Shown here in pieces: positions 35,872 through 46,000 of a stretch of 64,000 nucleotides of DNA. The DNA lies in the NCBI GenBank assembly GCA_035772785.1, contig JAOCPU010000001.1, positions 2,232,001 through 2,296,000 of the forward strand. Reading direction: 5' to 3'. Source of the DNA: Phlebiopsis flavidoalba (taxonomy: Eukaryota; Basidiomycota; Agaricomycetes; Polyporales; Phanerochaetaceae). The notes under the pieces were generated by a model. The model saw only the letters and a list, made by a program, of their open reading frames with translations, was not told the origin of the DNA and ran no database searches. The stretch's first letter is position 1. Each line of letters starts with the position of its first letter. The translations under genes and the position numbers were made by a program.

Positions 35872-38800
35872 ATGGCCTACAACCGCGAGTGGCGATAGAG
35901 GCAAAGATAGTAACTGGGCCGACCAGAGTTGGAACGACTATGCTCAGGGTGCAAACGTACGAGGACGGGAAGAAGCATTACTACAGTGAGGGGAAAACGG
36001 CGAAAGTTCAATGACGGGGGTGGGTTTCGCTACTTCTTGCCGAGGCAGCGCAGCTCATTTACATGCTGCTTCGTACGACAGGGGTACGTCCCCCCGCAGG
36101 CTGGACACGATGATAGTGGCTACGAAATGTACAACCATGGACGCAGTCACACTAATATCTGGGCGACAACACGAAGAAGAAAACGCCACTTCAGCGAACC
36201 TAGCTCTCATGTTATTTTCCTCGGTCTCGATCCAGACTTTAACGAAGACCCGACGTACGTATTTATGTCTAATATATAACGAAACCTTCTTTCATACGGT
36301 GATTAGCTTCAAGCATACCTCGTCGGAAAGAAGTTCTCACCCCGAAAACAGTGACAATCATAAGAGACAGATCCACAGGCACTTACTAGCCCCTTGACTC
36401 TTGCGTGTGCAAAATGCATTGACGAATTTCCTGTCGCTGCCTCTTGGTCGATATTCTCTTTTTTTCTTAAGGTCACTCCCGCGGTTTCGGCTTCGCGCAG
36501 TTCTCAAGCATTGAGCAAGAGGTGGGCTCCCCGCGCATTTGTCGATCCGGTTTTTTCCGTTCATCGACGACCTCCCGCCACACTGGCCTCGCACGGCGCT
36601 AACTGCGCGCACGGCCTTCTTCAAGGCCCTTGAGCCGGTCAGCAGCACAACGGTCGCCGCGTCAAGATCGACTACTCGTCCAGTGCAAACCCGGACTGGT
36701 AAGCGTGGTCGACGTCAACATGAACGATGGCACGCGCGACATTGGCAATACCAAGGGCCCCGTGCTGTTATTCCGCGGCCTTGATCCGCTCTCAGGCCCT
36801 CAAGCTTATCGCTCAGATCTATGTAAGCTCTCCTCCGGGACCGGGCAAGGAAGGTGCGAAGGGCATGAAGACGTATCATCCTCATCAAGGACAAGGTCAC
36901 TATGGCGAGCTGGGGGTTCGCCCTTCTGTGGGAATTTGTCGACGTTCAGGTACGTATTATATTTTTATGGGGTCTCATGAATCACGTTCACTTTTTCTCT
37001 ATAGTCGTCGGCCGTACCCCGCCGTTCTTGGTGCTACAATAGTCTCCTCAAATCCATGCCGAATGGGTTCCGGTATTTCTGATGCGGCGGGCCCGTGGCT
37101 GCGTCATTTGCCCACCCCCTGAATCGTTTTCCAACCCTTACCTGAGTATTCTATTCGAGATGATGCGTGCATTGCGTCCTCACCGAAGTCTTGGTGGCGT
37201 ATAGAAGATATCTGGGTCCGTTATTGGGATGAAGGCTCGACTATTGCCATGCTCGAATTTAAAGTTGAAGGAGCCTGTCCAGCAAACGACTGAACAGCCC
37301 ACCAAGTGAGAAGAAAAAGAAAACTAAAGGTAAGAAAATGAGCTTCGTTTTGTGTAGGATTGGATGTCACATGAAACCATCTCTAGATCGACGTAAAGAC
37401 CGGACCAGCCAGCCCAGGCTTCCGCCCTTCCGTATCTGACAAACCCGTCACGCTGAGCTTCAAGCGGGGCTCTCGGCCCAGAAGATTGGCTTGACGGCCT
37501 TGCCTACGTCAGGCGGGGTTCCGTCAAAGAAAAGCTGCACACGGTCAACACTCGGCTTCAATGAAGAAGAGGGCGACGAGGGCGACGAGGAAGGAGCAGA
37601 GAAGAACGCGTCTTCATCCGACAAGGGTTTGTCTCATGCCTTGCCGATGCGAGAAAGTGCATTCGTGGATGATGTGTCGTTGACCGTCTCGCTCAATTGC
37701 AGTTATCGGTGCGCGAAGAGGTATTGCCCCAATGGTTTGCGAGCAAGAAAGTCCGTTTTCCGGAACCTTTCTGATACACACACAGTGGGGGTTGACAATA
37801 TGATAGTTACCCAGACTGCCAACGAACATCACGAAATGGAATCAAGTTCAGGAGGAGTTGAAAGAAGACTTGAACGCTGGTCCCCGCTCCTGGTCGTTTC
37901 TGGACACCAGTGACAACAGTATGCAGTCTTGCCAAACATTTGCTCTCGATTAACGATTTTTCCTTAGACGAGCGTGAAAGCCCAACTTCCACACCTCAGA
38001 GGCCCCATATCCGCCTCCAGTCAAACCAGCTCCAGTACCTGTGGAGTCAGAGTTTGAGTTCTCAGATACCGCTGCACTGACGTGTTTTGCTCTGCGCTCG
38101 TCAGTTCAAGAGTTTGGATCAACTAAAGCGCCACAACAAGGAGTCTGACTTACACAAGGTCAGTATTCCTATCTATCTCGGGGCTCGCCGTCTAACCAAC
38201 GCTACAGAAAAACTTCAAGGACCCTAACTTACGCGAGGTTGCTCGGGAGAAAGTGAAAGCTGTCCAAGCAAAAGCGGAGCAGTCCGAAGTACCACGCAGA
38301 CCGCGCATCCGAGCGAGCGCATCATGCACAACCGAACCCGATATTCCGGGCTTCTCCGAGAACATCAGCAGCAGCTCACAAGGCTCCGGCGAAGAAGCGG
38401 CATGCTGAAGGCCCGCCGCCGACCAGGCCCCGCACCTCGTGGCTAGACAATAATTCGCTCCGCCACCTGTTAACCACCTGGAGAGGGACCAACACAACGT
38501 GGGCAACAGACGTGTTGCGCATGATAGGGGATGGACTGAGGAGAACTGGCTTAGGCCAGGCAAACGGGGAGGGTCGCGTCGAGCACCTATGTAGGAGGTC
38601 ATCAGGCGTCCTGCCGTCATACAGAGAACTGATTCATGTCGTAGTCAGCAACCGCTATCTACGCCCCAAGGCGTCGGGTCTCGGTTGCAAAGCAAAGGTA
38701 AAGAGATTGGCAAGTATGCCGATGGCTACACAGGATAGTGCCACAAGCACAGGAGGCGGTGAGTGCTCTACCCTAGGATCATTGCAACACGAGAAAATAT

Positions 38801-38887
38801 TTCCGGGATATGTCACAGAACGCTTACTGACAAGATTACTGGTTTGTGTGATGATCATAGGCCCGAGAACGCTACAAACAGCTGTGA
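35872..38887 (+). CDS. RBM5/RBM10-type splicing factor (RRM, zinc finger, G-patch)
   Basis: Nuclear RNA-binding protein related to RBM5/RBM10, spliceosomal complex A-type regulators. The start at 35872 gives MAYNREWR. The first RRM is at 36205-36530 (SSHVIFLGLDPDFNE, TVTIIRDRSTGT, SRGFGFAQFSSIEQ). The second RRM-like block is at 36715-37075 (NTKGPVLLFRGLDPLSGPQA, ILIKDKVTMASWGFAFVEFVDVQ). A middle region has acidic and Pro-rich stretches (37560-38060). A C2H2-type motif at about 38060-38160 gives FALRSSVQEF in one frame and QFKSLDQLKRHNKESDLHK in another. Then come NFKDPNLREVAREKVKAVQA and a Pro-rich stretch. The G-patch is at 38500-38735 (VGNRLL, MIGWTEETGLGQ, GEGRVE, EIGKYADGYTG). The C-terminus ARERYKQL ends with a TGA at 38887. 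Many short introns and frame changes occur. The order of RRM, zinc finger and G-patch supports the assignment. Confidence 0.8.
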
Positions 38888-39153
38888 AAGAGTCAGGCTG
38901 ATCTTAGATTGCGCTCAGCCCTGGTCGCGTCAGCTTCGAACATTGCACACTTCAACCAGCAATCATTTTTGTTAAGTCATCAATGTCGCTCAGGTTATCG
39001 ACCTTAGGGGCAACATACGATAGTGCGTTTCGTGGTAACAAGTCATTATAACGAGTGGTACAGCCATAGCAGTAAAGAATGAATATTCAGTTCACCTCCC
39101 ACTATCCATATCGCAAGTGGGTGAGAACAATGAAGTTACCAAGTCGGGAGTGC

Positions 39154-40315
39154 TCAGAGCAAGACGAAGCCGAGAGCAAATACACCAGCAACCAGAATGG
39201 TCGAGAGAGGTGCCATGTTGAGGCCGGCACCGCTCTGCTGGCCGCTGCCGCTGCCGGAAGGGGACGTGAGCACCAGAGGTCGCAGACCCGGAGGAAGTGC
39301 CAGAGGTCTGCGGGACGGGCAGGGTAGAGGTCACGACCGGAGCAGTAGACGAGGGGGTGAAAGAGGCAGCGCCTTCCTCGACGGTGATGTAGGTTCCCTG
39401 GCAGATGCATGATGAGACGATCGGACGTGGTGACAGAAGGTATCACAACTCACAGCGACGATAGCACCAAGACCATGGACTATCGGACAACCCTAAGTCA
39501 GCTCTGTGTGTCCATTCAAATGTCAGAATCACACACTTTAGCGTAGTCCAGCCAAGTTGAAAACCGAGACAGGGACTCCGGCAGTGCTCAGGTTGCTGGG
39601 AGGGGGGTGAAGCTCGCAGGTTGCGTGTAGAGCAGAATCACATAGCTGTTTCATCGCCAATGTAAGGTTTTAAGTACAAGAAAGGCAAATGATATCATTG
39701 TTAACTGACCGATGAGCTCCACTTCCCTGGGCAGGCGCAGGTCCGGCATAGTTAGTGATGGCAATACCGGAGCTGGTACTGACGTTCAAGGGATCAGTGC
39801 CTAAGGAATCCGGAGGGTGTAAGACCAGAGAAGACAATATATTATCAATGGGACGACGGACCATTCAAAGGTCGCACCGTTGACCAGCCAGTGACGCGTT
39901 TGGGCCTTGGGGACTCGTCGGTGCCGACAGGGCCAGCGTCCGCCATGACAAGGTGTAATTGCCGCTCAGTTTGAACGTCGAATTGGCGGGTGTGACAGAG
40001 ATACCTGGGGTCTGCGCGACCTCTGCGACACGTTTGGGGGCTGTTCCCGCCTCGGTGGTACCCAAAGACAACTCGGTTACGTACGGTCCTTGGTCATGCC
40101 TGACCCGGCGAGATCTCGCCGACGCCTTCGAAGTGAGCGACATCAACGCAACGGGATCAAAGGTCGCCACAGGGAAGGTACGATGCCCGACTGAGAGAAA
40201 TGTGCCTCGATGGCCTCAATGCCAACCTGGGTGTTGTTGGTCCTGGGTGCTGTTTTGCGCCGTGACCACCGTGGCGATTTGGCGCGACTGAAACGAGTGC
40301 GGCGGTGAACTTCAT
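39154..40315 (-). CDS. Secreted GPI-anchored PEBP-like protein
   Basis: Phosphatidylethanolamine-binding-protein fold of the Tfs1/carboxypeptidase-Y-inhibitor-like group found at fungal cell surfaces. The start at 40315 (MKFTAALVSV) opens a signal peptide. The mature part reads TQVGIEAIEAHFSQSGIVPS and LVATFDP, then ISPGQAMTKD. After that come ISVTPANSTFKLSGNYTLVM and ADAGPVGTDES with QTRHWLVNGATF, the PEBP ligand-site D-x-D/GxxxHW-type block. IAITNYAGPAPAQGSGAHR and YVILLYTQPASFTP (39580-39650) are the last conserved strands. A Ser/Thr-rich linker (39250-39400) leads to a hydrophobic end (MAPLSTILVAGVFALGFVLL) that fits a GPI signal, with a stop at 39154. Several introns and small frame shifts are present. 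A TATATAA box lies about 110 bp upstream of the start. Confidence 0.75.
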
Positions 40316-40421
40316 GATGAAAGACAGGTCGTTGCAAGGCTGCAGGTATTTTCCAAAGGAGTGCTGGAAATGCGGGAAGAGAGGAAGAAAGAAGATGGGG
40401 GAACGCTTAGTCCTCGCGACG

Positions 40422-40440
40422 ATCCAGTTTATATAGTCTC
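40422..40440 (-). promoter_or_regulatory. TATA box of the PEBP-like gene
   Basis: Reading the minus strand, ACTATATAAACTG occurs about 110 bp upstream of the start codon at 40315. The position fits a fungal core promoter. Confidence 0.45.
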
Positions 40441-40656
40441 GGGCGCGCGCTGCTTACCGCGCCGGCTGCTTCGCACTACTTACGTCACCCTAATATAGGC
40501 AGGTCTCCTACTACACCATACGACGACTATTCAGACAGAGGTAAGTTAGAGGCTTTTGTTTCCTGTATGCATACAACAAAAGGGTACAGCATAATGGAAT
40601 TACTCTGACTTCCCATCGCATGCAACGTTTTGTGTTGGTCTGCGTACGGCTGGTGA

Positions 40657-41728
40657 CTACCTGACCTCGACATTTCTTGTGCTCCAATCCTCCTGTAGCC
40701 GGCTTTCGACCATCTTGTCCAGCTTCTTTTGCCTTTGTAACGGCGACGTCTATGATGCGCATTATCTCTTCAGGCGAAAGGGAACACCGCCGGCTTTTTG
40801 CACTACACAAAGTTCGCGTTGTGCATTCAGTGCAATGGACAGCTAAACCCGCACTGAGTCGCTGCTCGAGGTGGGATGGGTCGAGGATAGCTTGAGTTTC
40901 GGTATCTGGGAAGTAGGCAAATGTAAAGCAGTAAGGCGTGTGATGTATAGCAAGAGCGGTATTGGTGCGCGTGTCGGACGGGTGATGCTATTTGACGAAT
41001 TAGAGTAAGGGACGACTGCTTTAAGACTGGGCGTACTATTGTCACTTCATCTCCCTCTACTTCAACTTTGGTCTTCGGTAGTGTTTCAACGCGACGATTC
41101 CAGCCAGGCATGCACAGTCAAGGAGATTCCCTGCGTCCGCAAGACAGTGGATCGTCAATCTGAGATGCCACACCTTGTTCACGAATTAGAGTCAAGGCAT
41201 ATACCGCGGGAAATGTTGACGTGTACCCTTTGCCCCGCCAGTACGCAAAAAAGCGACTCCTTGTCCACGGCGTCACTTCGTCGAAGTACTTTGTCGAGCA
41301 TGCGCGTCATGGTGACCTCTTCATCGGACGCTCTACGACTCTTAATTAGCATGACGAAAAATGAAAACCAGGTCTACCGACCCTACCGACCCGACTCGTA
41401 GTCACTTGATGCCATAGGTGAAATCTCCGAGCTTATTGTAATGATGCCTTCCAGTGGGCGTTCCGGTGTTGGTTTCACCATCTTTCCATCCACCTGAGCA
41501 AGGACGCTAACATACAAAATAGTCTAAGCCTGGTACGAATCAACGCTTGAAGTTTACATACCGCGTTTTTGCCCATTGCGCATTCAACCCATCCGAGGTC
41601 GGGGCCGAAGGTAAGCGTCGGCGCGCGCATCTCCAACGGCATACGACCATCAAGTCGCAGACTCTGTTTTTAACGGACCCATACAGAATTTCGCGCTCAG
41701 GTATTGACGGGACGGAGGTCGAAGGCAT
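40657..41728 (-). CDS. RRP45: Exosome complex component RRP45 (EXOSC9)
   Basis: RNase PH-fold core subunit of the nuclear and cytoplasmic exosome, structural rather than catalytic. The start at 41728 gives MPSTSVPSIPEREILYGSVK, then VLAQVDGKMVKPTPERP and EGIITINTSSEISPMASSDY. ESGR follows at 41390-41540. The next exon gives SEEEVTMTRMLDKVLRRSDA and VDKESLFAYWRGK (41240-41340). Later exons give KTKVEVEGDEVTIVRPV (41030-41080), then SLSPEEIMRIIDVAVTKAKE (40730-40790). The C-terminus LDKMVESRLQEDWSTRNVEV ends with a TAG at 40657-40659. The block order matches RRP45 from end to end. Short introns are present, and frame disturbances occur near 41640 and in 41100-41160. Confidence 0.87.
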
Positions 41729-41961
41729 ATTGACAATAGCAAAACGGTAAAAGTGGCGGAAAGAACCCGCGACGACGAACTCGCAAAGCGGCAGAGTTAA
41801 AGTGCCAGTATTTGTTGGAGTCCCTATTTTAAAAAGAAAAATTGCAATCCCGCCCCGACGTCTTCCTTTTTCGTGAATGCAAATAATTTCGTTCTGTCCT
41901 TGCCGCCCTCACCCATTCCTTTCGCTCCATTCAACGAGCACTTGCGGTTGGAGCGGGTGAC
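41729..41961. promoter_or_regulatory. Divergent promoter of RRP45 and TRM112
   Basis: 233 bp between opposite starts. Both genes serve RNA processing or ribosome biogenesis, so co-regulation from this region is plausible. No specific element is recognised. Confidence 0.4.
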
Positions 41962-42566
41962 ATGGTGCGACCCTCATCCACGCATAATAACCTGCTTGCG
42001 TGCCATGCCAAAGGCTGCACATCGAACAACTTCCCACTGAAACTCCAGGATGTCGCGATCGAAGTACGGGATGCGGAAAAAAAAAAAGTTATAACCCCGA
42101 CTTTGTGCGTTGGGTTCTCTGCCAAGGTAGTGAGAGTGGGTTAAGCTGTTGGTACAGGCAGCTCAGTTGAGGTATGCGCCGCATATTCTAAAAAAAATCT
42201 ATTACTCATCAGGCCTCCCGTTCTTTCGGAACAGCTGTGGGGACACGTCCTTTTTGCCGGAGAACATGCCTGATGGATGGTGGACGACGATTTCCTTAAG
42301 AACTTGCATCACGTATTACTCGAGGTATGTAACAATTTCTGAACGACTCTGTATTTGTGTCATTCAATTAGTAATTCGACGTCTCTTCTCGCCAGATTTT
42401 ACATATCGACGAGGGTGCCATGATTTGTCCTAACTGTGGGCACACATATCCTATATCGAATGGGATTCCTAATATGGTGTGTCAGAGAGGTGTGGTTACC
42501 GCAATCAGGCATTAGGATGCTGACAGCGAATCCGTAGTTGCTTTTGATGAACATGAAATTGGTTAA
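41962..42566 (+). CDS. TRM112: TRM112 methyltransferase-activating zinc-binding protein
   Basis: A small zinc-finger protein that activates tRNA, rRNA and eRF1 methyltransferases (Trm9, Trm11, Bud23, Mtq2). The start at 41962 gives MVRPSSTHNNLLACHAKGCT followed by NNFPLKLQDVAIEVRDAE, the standard N-terminus with the first zinc cysteines. The central part (42060-42260) is disturbed by frame changes. DDDFLKNLHHVLLE at 42280-42325 ends at an intron donor (gtatgt). The next exon holds HIDEGAMICPNCGHTYPISN and GIPNM (42403-42478) with the C-terminal CxxC pair. A last short exon ends FDEHEIG with TAA at 42564-42566. The total length suits the family's ~125-130 residues. Confidence 0.88.
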
Positions 42567-43051
42567 CATATTACCCGTCTTCGTATGTAAATCGCTCTTT
42601 CTAGACATGTTATGATTTCCTCATGCGTCATTTTCCAACGCCCACACCGCGCCCGAAGCAGCAAAGCGTCCGTTCAGCTCATTGCCGCAATCAGGATCTC
42701 CACTCTACATGCAATCCGAAAATCGACGCTCCCATGACCTAGGGAACTAGCTGGGTAGGCAAGATGAAATTATCATGTGTCGCGGATGGTGCGTCAGAGA
42801 ATGAATTCGCAATGTACAGTAGTTTGCATGTATTAATTTCTAACGAAGTACCATCTACCAGCACTATGCGCTTTTCACTGTGTTGCGAATATCAGGGGAA
42901 AATCCAGGGATACAAATGTCAGTATGGATGCCGGATACAACAATCGTGCAGAAAAATGCGACGAGAGAATAAATGCGAGCGGAAATAAAGCAGGGGAAAA
43001 CCGAACCGAAAAGAGACACTAGTCCGTACCCATCATGCATCTGGGCTCTGT
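42567..43051. other. Intergenic, TRM112 to formin (convergent)
   Basis: The 3' flanks of both genes. No recognisable gene. An open frame at 42764-42988 has no conserved features. Confidence 0.4.
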
Positions 43052-46000
43052 TTACTCCCTTCCCCTTCGGCCACTCCGCCGTTTTCTGAGTGTGTCAAGG
43101 TCGACTCTGGGGGAGGTCGGCGAGCCCGGGTCAGATTTCAACTCCGTCAATGCCTCGTTCGTGTTTCGGTGTCTCGGGAAGAGATTCGAGGCCACCCTTC
43201 TTGTCCGTCTGACAGTGCCTCAGCAGCCTAAGCATGGGAGATCCTTCCAGATCTTCGGAGAATGCCGCGTACCCTCCTTCTTGACCTCCTTTGCGGCGCG
43301 GTAGGCGCAGTAGGCGAAGGGAGGGCGCTGAAGCCGTCAGAACTGTAACCATGGCCAGCAATGTCCCGAGCCAAAATCAACGGTATCGTTCCCAGAGCCC
43401 GTAGATAATAGCTGTGAAAGATTGGCACTGAGATCCAGAGGTGGGGCCGTCGTCGCCCGGATGGCACCAGGTCTTGTCCTGCGTGCCTTGCGACCAAACA
43501 TTGTCCCCAGCCCGCAGCTTGTCCAGCAGGTTGTCAGAGAACAGCGGTATTCTCTTCGTCGTCGGCTGCAGCGGCCTGCTTCGCTCTCTCACGGTTCAAC
43601 TTAGCTTCTTCTGCAGCCAACTTCCTCTTCTCCATCGCGAGTCTCTCCTCAAGGATACTCTGATTGTCGGCTTTGCATTTCTTAAGGGGATTAGCTTTTG
43701 TTTGACCTTGCGAAGGAAGCTAATGGTTGAAGTGTGTCCCAAAACCTTATAAGACGTCACAAAAGTTTTAGTAAGAGTGCCGTAGAACTCGGATGAACTC
43801 ATATTTCGCTCGTCTTCTCCATAGTACTTCACACCTCGTTGAAGGTAGAGTCCGCGTGGTTGACATCATCGACAAGGTCTTCGACCTGATTGGTCGCTTT
43901 CCGAATGAAGGTCCACATGCTCTTTTTTGTTTGCCGTAACGGTCGGCTTGTTCTGGATCTGAGAAATTATCGGCCAACTCTTGCTTGATCTTTTTCAACC
44001 CTTCACGGAGTAGCTCTTTGTAAGAGACTTGCGAACGTCTTGTAAGTTGACTAGGAGCGGCCCACTAGTCAGACGCGAGCAAAGACTTATTGTCAGAGTG
44101 TTTACCTCGGTAGGCTTCCGCATGGCCGCGCTCCTCGGAAGCTCGTCCAAGAACTGCTCCATCTCGACGAAGTGCTTGGACACTGTTCGTTCAGGAAGTG
44201 CAGCAGCGTCGTGTTGTGGAGGGTCTTAGTTCGTGTCAACAAGCTTGTTGATGCTGCTCACCCTGAAGCCGAAAGGCTCCGCCCTTCACACCGGTGCCGT
44301 TCATAGGTAGTTACCGAGATGAGTAGGATTAACTAAATGTGAAATATCAGTCTATTGTACACCGACCGCATCTTACACAAGGACTTACCGCTCAACAGCT
44401 CCTTGAAATGTTTGGCGTGAAGGGAGCGGGCGTTGGCCCTGCTTTACGATAATCAGGATAGTTTCCGGTGCGCTCTAAATGCATCGTCAGGGATGTGTCA
44501 GTTGAGTCGATCGATGATACTCACATCGTCCAGCAAGGAACCAGGTTTCGTCGAACTTTTTTTCCTGAAAGCATGCCCTCGATACGAAGGTCCAAGCCGA
44601 TCGATCTTGATGAGCTGGTCGTACCATAAGACGATCTGGAGGGGTGGAGGCCAGCAAGTTCCTCCGGCTCTGCGTTACGGTCATGACGTTCAGGCGTGCA
44701 ACCTGCGATGCATATGGGTCACGTCCAGCAGCAAGGCCAGTAATGAGATGGGTGTTTGTAATTGATTACCTGTTCGGGGATTTGGTAGTACCGTCTCAGT
44801 TCGCTGAGGAAGACTTCGGTGCACGACTTCTTGATCGAGTGGTTTTTGAATCTTCATAGCGATTTCCTCCGGCTCAAGCTCTTCACGGTTTGAATCAGAA
44901 TTTCTGGCAGGGTCAAATAAAAAACGATATTCCGAGTTCAAGGTTTCATACCCCTCCCCCCCCCCCCCCCGAGCCACTGCAACTCGTTTCTTGGTCTGGG
45001 GATCCAGCACGCTTTGAGTTCAGCGCGCTTGCTGTTTTGCTACAAACCATACGTTAACGCGCCACTTTTTAGCAAGCTACATCACCAAGTGGGGCCTACC
45101 CATGAGATTGATGACCAATTGTTTGGCCTTGAAATCTTCTTTCCATCTCCATCCAAACGCCATCCATCTGGAACTTTTTGATCCACTCGTTCTCCTTATA
45201 TCGGTTGTTCGTCGTTGAAGACGGTCTTGGTTGCTTGCTGCTGAGGTAGCTTATCCCATTGGAGCTGTTTCATCTTGGTGCCAGGAGTGATCGGAATGCC
45301 CTTGCGAGTATTCATTAGGTTGCTGAAGTTGGCTCCTAGAAGGGCAGACGACCGAGAAGAGTTGGGACCAGACATAGAAGGGGAAGAGAAGCCGCTCTTT
45401 GGTGGGGGAGGCGGGGGCGGAGGGAAGGCGCATGCCGCCAGGTGGCGGAGGTGGTGGGGGTGGTGGAGGGGGTGCGGCCGGGTCCTTAGTGACGGGGTCC
45501 CTGCCATAAGTCCAGATTTCATGGGAGGGTGGAGGCGGCGGGGTGGTGCCGGTGGGGGTGGTGGCAGCAGCATGCCCCCACCGATGAGCGAGGCGGAGGC
45601 GGAGGCGGAGGAGGTGGCGGAGGCGGTGGTGGGGGTGGGGGTGAAGCAGCAGTCGTTGAACCAGCTTCATCAGCGTGTTCTGCCTCTTCTGGTAATGTAG
45701 TGAAGTACGGGAGCTGGTGAGCTATCTGGACTGGGTTCGGATGGAGGCCGGCCTTTGAGAGTGAGTTGCCGTCGTAATTCTTCTGCCAAAGAGCCCGGTA
45801 CAGGAGCTTTCGAGGTGCGCGCCGACGACCCAGACGCCACTGACGTGCGTCAGTAAGAGTAGAAGATATGCTTTCTCGTTGACCTCGAGCGGCGATCGCT
45901 TTCAAGCTCGCCGTCTTCAGTAGTCCTGCACCAGAAAAAAAAAAGCGAAGCTATGATCGCTCTGCTCACCGAGGTCATCTGGCGGTACGAGAAGTAACCC

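Noticed and set aside
45529..45720. Poly-glycine protein on the plus strand
   Set aside because: It is the antisense of the formin FH1 poly-proline tract.
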